Source: a virus. Taken from it: DNA of 24,438 bases. The stretch lies in IMG/VR virus record IMGVR_UViG_3300037827_000844, positions 1-24,438 of that record; one strand, written 5' to 3'. This document shows, piece after piece, positions 20,323-24,438 of this stretch. The notes under the pieces are model-generated. The model searched no databases, had not been told where the DNA came from, and worked only from the letters and a program-made list of their open reading frames with translations. Position numbers and translations under genes: made by a program. The first letter of the stretch is position 1. Every line of letters begins with the position of its first letter.

Positions 20323-22779
20323 ATGACTTTACAGACCATAAAATTTAGTCAATTTTTATCTGGCGGCGATTTGCCCAATAATTCAGCGCTCGCCGGTTTA
20401 GCCATGGGGACTAATGTTTTATTCAATGCGCCTTGGACGTTTTTAGCGTCAGGCACGACGCTTCAGAGACCAGCCCCATCCGCCGCGACTAATTATAGAC
20501 TTCGATTTAATACTGATAATCAGGAATATGAATATTTCGACGCTGTGAGTATGGTCTGGGTTACTTTAGCCGCTGGAGGCTCTGGCGCTCCGAGCAATGC
20601 GACTTATCTATTACAAGTCCCTAATGGCGCGTTGCCAATGGCGCAGGCCATGAGCGCCTTAGCTAGCGGATTGGTTGTCAACACTACTGCGACTGGCGTG
20701 CAATCGACTATACAATTAGCAGGCACCACTAATCAAATTGGCATTACAAGCCCGGATGGACAATCCGGGAATCCTACTATTTTCATAGAGCCAAATCCCA
20801 TATTTACGGGCACTTCAGGAATTGGAATTCCAACAGGCACTACTGCTCAACGGCCTGGATCACCTATTGGAACTGAAGTAAGGTTCAATACAGATCTAAC
20901 ACAAATCGAATTCTGGAATGGTACAACATGGGTTCAATTTGCAGTTGGAGGTGGCGTCAATCCTGGAACGATTAACGATCTTGCGTATTATGCAGCGACA
21001 GGCAGTACTATTTCAGGTTTACCCACTACGGCAAGTTCTATTCTTTCAACAAATTCAGGAGGCGTACCGACCTGGATTGGAATAGTGCAAATAGGGAATG
21101 GGGGAACTGGAGTTTCAGCAGTCACAACAGTGCCAGGTACAACTGTGTGGGCGGGCTGGGATGCTAATAAGAATTTTTCGGCTAATAATTTTATCCAGGG
21201 CTATACAACCACCCTTACGGCAGCAGGAACAACCGTCTTAACCGTTGCAAGCACTGAACTCCAATATTTTACTGGAACGAGCGCTCAGACCGTGCAAATG
21301 CCATTAACGAGTACATTAGTGGCAGGTCAGCAATGGGTAATCGTCAATAATTCTACGCAATCAATCTCGATAGTTACTTCTGCATCAACAGCGATATTAA
21401 CGTTGCCCTCAGGCAATCAAGTGGTAATTACCTGCATCTTAAACTCAGGCACAACAGCCGCCTCTTGGAGTTTCAATCTAGCACTAAGTGGAGGGGTTAA
21501 TCCCGGAACAATTAATCAACTTGCCTATTATGCTAGCACCGGCGAAATAGTATCGGGTTTGGCAACTATTGCTAGTTCTATTCTTTCTTCAAATGCTGGA
21601 GGCGTTCCAACATGGATATCTACGGTTTCTATTGCAAATGGGGGAACCGGGGTCAATTCGGTGACGACCAGCCCTGTAGCGACAGCATGGGCTGGCTGGG
21701 ATGCCAATAAAAACCTGACAGCGAATAATTTTATTCAAGGGTATTCTACAACGGCAACAGCCGCTGGAACTACAGTACTTACTGTCGCCAGTACTGAATT
21801 GCAATATTTCACAGGTACAAGCGCACAAACCGTGCAAATGCCACTTACCTCAACGCTTGTTGAAGGTCAAAAGTGGATCATTGTGAATAATTCAACTCAA
21901 ACGATAACTGTTGTGACTTCTGCATCAACGACTATCGGAACATTGCCAGCATCTAGCCAAATGGAAATTACCTGCATTTTAAACTCCGGAACCACCGCAG
22001 CAAGTTGGAGTTTTAATACCACTGTGAATGGCAATCCAATTTCATCAATTGTTGGAACTGCGAATCAGGTTATTGTTAGTGGTCCGGTTGCTGGGGTTTA
22101 TACTTTAAGTTTGCCGCAATCAATAGCAACTACCTCGAATGTGACATTTGGCTCCCTTAATTTTACTACTCTTCAATGTAATATTAACGGAGGACAATTA
22201 TTAGACAATCTGGGTGGTCCTTGTATAGCCTTTAACGATCCGGGAAGTCTTGCATCAAACTTCATGCGATTTTTTGGTGGCGCAACTGGAACGGGTCCCC
22301 ACATGCAGGCCTTTGGTTCAGATCCTAATGTCACAGGAAATTTATTAGCATTGGGAACCGGGGGTTGGAATATACAAGGAGTAAGCACAAGTGGGCTTGC
22401 CCCGGCTGGACAAGTTGGGGAATTGATTCAAAGTGTTATTCCCAATGCAAGTTCAGTTACTTTTACAAGCTCAACCCCTGCAAATCTTACAAGTATTTCT
22501 CTAACAGCAGGTGATTGGGATCTTTATGGAAATATTACTTTCACAGGCACAACAATCACAACTGCTCAAATATGGATAAGTACTACATCAGCTACGGTAC
22601 CTGATAAGAGCTTACAATCCATTATTAATTCTACTGTTTCAAATCCAATTGTTGGATTGCCTGCGCCGTCAATTCCTTTGTCATTACCCTCTACAACTAC
22701 AGTTTATATTTCAGGTAGTGTTTCAGGGACAGGTACACTTATAGGAAGTGGTGGAATTTATGCTAGAAGAAGACGCTAA
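20323..22779 (+). CDS. Long tail fibre with tandem 180-aa repeats
   Basis: The ATG at 20323 follows AAGGAT at five bases; a GTG one codon earlier is the alternative. The 818-aa product is Gly/Thr/Ser/Asn-rich beta structure. Two short fibre motifs of the type RP-x-G-x-x-RFNTD-x-x-x-E-[YF] occur near residues 48-85 and 180-208 (GTEVRFNTDLTQIEFWNGTT). Two 180-aa repeats follow (about 210-569), then a GTANQVIVSG...SLPQSIATTSNVTF segment common in phage fibres (about 577-612). The C-terminal head ends GIYARRRR (from about 700, LTAGDWDLYGNITF). I infer a trimeric receptor-binding fibre. No enzymatic motif or chaperone domain was found. Confidence 0.82.
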   Translation: MTLQTIKFSQFLSGGDLPNNSALAGLAMGTNVLFNAPWTFLASGTTLQRPAPSAATNYRLRFNTDNQEYEYFDAVSMVWVTLAAGGSGAPSNATYLLQVPNGALPMAQAMSALASGLVVNTTATGVQSTIQLAGTTNQIGITSPDGQSGNPTIFIEPNPIFTGTSGIGIPTGTTAQRPGSPIGTEVRFNTDLTQIEFWNGTTWVQFAVGGGVNPGTINDLAYYAATGSTISGLPTTASSILSTNSGGVPTWIGIVQIGNGGTGVSAVTTVPGTTVWAGWDANKNFSANNFIQGYTTTLTAAGTTVLTVASTELQYFTGTSAQTVQMPLTSTLVAGQQWVIVNNSTQSISIVTSASTAILTLPSGNQVVITCILNSGTTAASWSFNLALSGGVNPGTINQLAYYASTGEIVSGLATIASSILSSNAGGVPTWISTVSIANGGTGVNSVTTSPVATAWAGWDANKNLTANNFIQGYSTTATAAGTTVLTVASTELQYFTGTSAQTVQMPLTSTLVEGQKWIIVNNSTQTITVVTSASTTIGTLPASSQMEITCILNSGTTAASWSFNTTVNGNPISSIVGTANQVIVSGPVAGVYTLSLPQSIATTSNVTFGSLNFTTLQCNINGGQLLDNLGGPCIAFNDPGSLASNFMRFFGGATGTGPHMQAFGSDPNVTGNLLALGTGGWNIQGVSTSGLAPAGQVGELIQSVIPNASSVTFTSSTPANLTSISLTAGDWDLYGNITFTGTTITTAQIWISTTSATVPDKSLQSIINSTVSNPIVGLPAPSIPLSLPSTTTVYISGSVSGTGTLIGSGGIYARRRR
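20950..22029 (+). repeat. Two tandem 540-bp coding repeats in the fibre gene
   Basis: Unit 1 (20950-21489) and unit 2 (21490-22029) are exactly 540 bases each and start GGVNPGTIN. A 35-residue stretch containing ASTELQYFTGTSAQTVQMPL is identical in both. Their DNA differs at many third codon positions, so this is an old duplication kept at protein level. Confidence 0.88.
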
Positions 22780-22847
22780 AACATTGGATTTTTAGAACTG
22801 ATTAAGCTATGTTTATAAAGATTATTTACTAAAAGGAGTTAGCAAAC

Positions 22848-23087
22848 ATGGAAAAGTTTTTAACGTCAGATGTTTTGGTTAAATTGAGAGCTGAACAAGA
22901 TAATATGAAAGTTCAAAAGCAAATTACTGAGCAAAATTTTCATCAAATAAATGGCGCTATTGCCATTCTCGAAAAATTGATACAAGAAGAAATGGTTCGC
23001 GGCCAAAAAGAAATAGATGATAAATTAAAAAAGGGCAATCAAATAGACTTGGAGCAAGAGAATGGCCAAATTAACGACAAAAGCTAG
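22848..23087 (+). CDS. Small coiled-coil protein, 79 aa
   Basis: AAAGGAG lies about nine bases before the ATG, 68 bases after the long fibre gene. The product is nearly all helix with heptad character (VLVKLRAEQDNMKVQKQITEQ, INGAIAILEKLIQEEM) and a polar, Asn/Gln/Lys-rich tail. It has no cysteine or membrane segment. It overlaps the next gene by 26 bases. It could be an accessory or assembly factor for the fibre, but I recognise no family. Confidence 0.72.
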   Translation: MEKFLTSDVLVKLRAEQDNMKVQKQITEQNFHQINGAIAILEKLIQEEMVRGQKEIDDKLKKGNQIDLEQENGQINDKS

Positions 23088-23277
23088 GAATAAACTTCCA
23101 GCAAGCGATTTCGCGTTACCCAAAGAGCGCAAATATCCGCTTAATGATAAAAATCACGCCAAAAATGCAAAAAGTCGAGCCTCTGAAATGGAAAACAAGG
23201 GAACAATAAGCCGAAGTACCGAAAAAAAGATAGATGCTAAGGCTAATCGTGTCTTAAAATCTTCAAAGAAAAAATAA
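23062..23277 (+). CDS. Small basic ALPKERKYP-motif protein, 71 aa
   Basis: The product is very basic and polar. It carries KLPASDFALPKERKYPLNDKNHAKNAKSRAS at residues 12-42, a motif I associate with small conserved phage and bacterial proteins of unknown function (DUF6582-like; the exact family number is from memory). The C-terminus is a Lys/Ser tail (VLKSSKKK). GGAG lies seven bases before the ATG. It starts within the preceding gene (26-base overlap), so translation is likely coupled. Possibly a nucleic-acid-binding or virion-packed protein. Confidence 0.78.
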   Translation: MAKLTTKARNKLPASDFALPKERKYPLNDKNHAKNAKSRASEMENKGTISRSTEKKIDAKANRVLKSSKKK

Positions 23278-23286
23278 GGAACTAAA

Positions 23287-23460
23287 ATGAATGTCTTCGT
23301 TAACCTAGCTATTAATCATTTATTAAGCATTGTTGAGCATCAACTAATCGATGCAGCACCACAAATCGTCACTGAAATTGAAAAAGATATCGCATTATTA
23401 TTTACCAAACTAAACACTTTGATTAAAACAAAACCAGAAGCTTCCCATAACTCAAAATAA
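23287..23460 (+). CDS. Small helical protein, 57 aa
   Basis: The ATG at 23287 follows TAAGGA at seven bases and lies nine bases after the previous stop; the frame ends TAA at 23458-23460. The peptide (MNVFVNLAINHLLSIVEHQL, IVTEIEKDIALLFTKLNTLI) is one or two amphipathic helices with a polar tail. It is not strongly hydrophobic enough for a clear membrane helix. Its leader (AAAATAAGGAACTAAAATG) is nearly the same as that of the following gene, which supports both as real. Function unknown. Confidence 0.65.
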   Translation: MNVFVNLAINHLLSIVEHQLIDAAPQIVTEIEKDIALLFTKLNTLIKTKPEASHNSK

Positions 23461-23469
23461 GGAACGAAA

Positions 23470-23625
23470 ATGAAGCACGAAATGAAAAAATCGATGAAAG
23501 AATCTGAAAAAAAAGAGAAAAAAATGATGAAAATGGATAAAATGAAAGAGAAAAAAGGTGGTATGATGGAAAAAATGAAAGAACGAAAAACTGATAAGAT
23601 GAGCAAAAAGGATTGCAGGTATTAA
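23470..23625 (+). CDS. Met/Lys-rich small protein, 51 aa
   Basis: The ATG at 23470 follows TAAGGA at seven bases and comes nine bases after the previous stop; the frame ends at 23625. Of 51 residues, 19 are Lys and 11 are Met (for example KEKKMMKMDKMKEKKGGMM), with few other types and a single Cys near the end (KDCRY). Composition like this gives a highly positive, flexible or helical peptide that could coat nucleic acid or bind metal through Met. It recalls the Met-rich gene at 2232. It could also be a low-complexity artefact of A-rich DNA, but the leader and operon place argue for a gene. Confidence 0.6.
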   Translation: MKHEMKKSMKESEKKEKKMMKMDKMKEKKGGMMEKMKERKTDKMSKKDCRY

Positions 23626-23627
23626 TC

Positions 23628-23648
23628 AGGTTAGAATTAGTCTAACCT
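23628..23648 (+). other. Hairpin just before the ribosome-binding site of the next gene
   Basis: AGGTTAGA (23628-23635) and TCTAACCT (23641-23648) pair perfectly over a five-base loop. It starts three bases after a stop codon and ends one base before AAGGAG (23650-23655). There is no T-run, so it may shape mRNA processing or translation rather than terminate. Confidence 0.55.
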
Positions 23649-23663
23649 CAAGGAGTGATTGCA

Positions 23664-23873
23664 ATGCGCTATTATGAACCCGTTATCAATCGTATCGATA
23701 AAGACGGCGCTAGAATTGAACGGCATCAAAGTAAAGATAAAGATATTTTGAAAGCAGGTGATGCAGGAATGTATTGCGAATCTACCGACATCAATGCCTA
23801 TGAAGTGGGCTATTTAGGCGTTGACGATATTGATAGAATACGACGAGAAAATTTAAGGCATAAAACAAGATAA
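23664..23873 (+). CDS. Small conserved-looking phage protein, 69 aa
   Basis: I use the ATG at 23664, eight bases after AAGGAG; an in-frame GTG at 23655 overlaps that site and is rejected. The product begins MRYYEPVINRIDKDGARIERHQSKD and has a compact acidic second half (GMYCESTDINAYEVGYLGVDDIDRIRRENLR). It looks like a small single-domain protein with no metal or catalytic pattern. Fifth in a row of tiny genes after the long fibre, separated from the fourth by a hairpin. No family is recognised. Confidence 0.72.
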   Translation: MRYYEPVINRIDKDGARIERHQSKDKDILKAGDAGMYCESTDINAYEVGYLGVDDIDRIRRENLRHKTR

Positions 23874-23921
23874 AATTAAAGGCAGGAACGCCTTACTCAA
23901 TTAATTATAGGGAGATAATAA

Positions 23922-24438
23922 ATGATTACTTCAATAAAAAGGGAATTTGATCTTTTTCCTAATATCGTGGGTATTGTTACCACTGATGATTTGACTACAA
24001 TCACGACGGCGGGATATTTCTTCGGTACTCAATCCGCTGATGTACAATTATTAAATAATGGTATTTGGGAATGGGAAATTGAAGATATTGTTTTAATATT
24101 CTATGCAACCAATCAAATTGGATTTTTTACCTATGATGTGACTACGGATGCTTTCGTTTCTTTGGCGGCCAATGGTGGTCTATCGCCTACTTTATCAAGT
24201 GGTGATATTTTTGTAGGGAATGCCTCTAATATCGCAACTGGCGTACCCGTTACAGGTATTGTTGCTATGAGTAACGCCGGGGTGACCTCTATTCCTTTAG
24301 TTTCTGGCGATATATTAGTGGGTAGTGGTGCCGGAGTAGCAGCACCTGTAGCAATAAGCGGTGATGCCACAATGACTAATGCGGGTGTGCTGACTATTGG
24401 AGCAGGGGCTATAACTGGCAGTAAAATTGCTAACAATG
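23922..24438 (+). CDS. 5' part of a fibre-like repeat protein (runs off the window)
   Basis: GGGAG lies about seven bases before the ATG at 23922, and the frame stays open to the last base, giving 172 residues. The first part (MITSIKREFDLFPNIVGIVT, TAGYFFGTQSADVQLLNNGIWEWEIEDIVLIFY) looks like a virion-attachment domain. From about residue 90 there are Gly/Ala/Thr-rich repeats: SSGDIFVGNASNIATGVPVTG, SGDILVGSGAGVAAPVAISGD and ATMTNAGVLTIGAGAITGSKIANN. The GDATMTNAGxLTI..AIT..KIANN pattern is common in phage fibre shafts. This is therefore another tail-fibre or long surface protein; its length and head domain are unknown. A long antisense frame (24131-24436) exists only because the repeats lack leftward stops. 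Confidence 0.78.
   Translation, partial: MITSIKREFDLFPNIVGIVTTDDLTTITTAGYFFGTQSADVQLLNNGIWEWEIEDIVLIFYATNQIGFFTYDVTTDAFVSLAANGGLSPTLSSGDIFVGNASNIATGVPVTGIVAMSNAGVTSIPLVSGDILVGSGAGVAAPVAISGDATMTNAGVLTIGAGAITGSKIANN

Noticed and set aside
22780-22847. Possible promoter (TTGGAT...TATGTT) between the fibre and the tiny genes
   Set aside because: Both boxes are weak matches and AT-rich sequence yields such pairs by chance; not enough to list.
24131-24436. 101-aa leftward frame rich in Ala/Pro/Thr/Ile
   Set aside because: It is the complement of the Gly/Ala/Thr repeat region of the rightward fibre-like gene, whose start, ribosome-binding site and fibre motifs are convincing.
1-24438. CRISPR arrays, tRNA or rRNA genes, insertion sequences, attachment sites
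   Set aside because: I looked for regularly spaced repeats, cloverleaf sequences, transposase motifs and terminal repeats and saw none; an attachment core cannot be found without the other prophage end.

Overview
The window reads as about 24 kb of a short-tailed (podovirus-like) phage or prophage whose head genes follow the order of Salmonella phage P22. The central block holds terminase small subunit, terminase large subunit, portal, scaffold, coat, a gp4-position connector, a gp10-type tail hub and then three proteins in the place of the P22 ejection proteins. The DNA is AT-rich with Lys/Glu/Gln/Asn-rich proteins. The host is probably a low-GC Gammaproteobacterium, possibly something like Legionellales; that host guess is weak and rests only on composition and gene style. 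No integrase, repressor, tRNA or bacterial gene is visible.

Layout. (1) 1-1117, rightward: the end of an unidentified gene, two overlapping small genes and a phage cold-shock protein. (2) 1130-2117, leftward: a self-contained cassette of at least four tiny genes (two-CxxC protein, unknowns) with its own promoter/operator and terminator. (3) 2232-6948, rightward: a Met-rich small protein, TerS, a 51-aa CxxC protein, TerL and portal. (4) 6953-8297: two tandem paralogous six-cysteine zinc-ribbon genes, then scaffold. (5) 8306-9820: the coat gene, set apart by a terminator, a TTGACA promoter and a GC-rich hairpin behind it. (6) 9833-17519: connector, tail hub, small virion protein and three ejection-type proteins. 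(7) 17507-18247, leftward: a second cassette with two related coiled-coil/one-TM proteins and a small membrane protein, again with its own terminator and promoter. (8) 18302-24438, rightward: a tail-collar fibre protein, a small beta-rich protein, an 818-aa repeat-containing fibre, a string of five tiny genes with closely similar ribosome-binding leaders, and the 5' part of another fibre-like gene that runs off the window.

How it works together. TerS/TerL package DNA through the portal into a scaffold/coat procapsid. The gp4- and gp10-like proteins seal the vertex. The long helical proteins are positioned to be ejected with the DNA. The fibres bind the host surface. No P22-type tailspike or tail needle is recognisable, so host binding probably rests on the collar protein and fibres.

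The most unusual signals are these. Both leftward cassettes carry a matching dyad (ATATTCCA...TGGAATAT type) over their putative promoters, as if two separate moron-like units answer to one regulator. A roughly 60-aa beta module is shared by the head-tail connector and the tail-collar protein, and in the latter it interrupts the collar domain. A zinc-ribbon pair sits between portal and scaffold. Two identical-protein stretches in the large fibre have diverged at synonymous sites.
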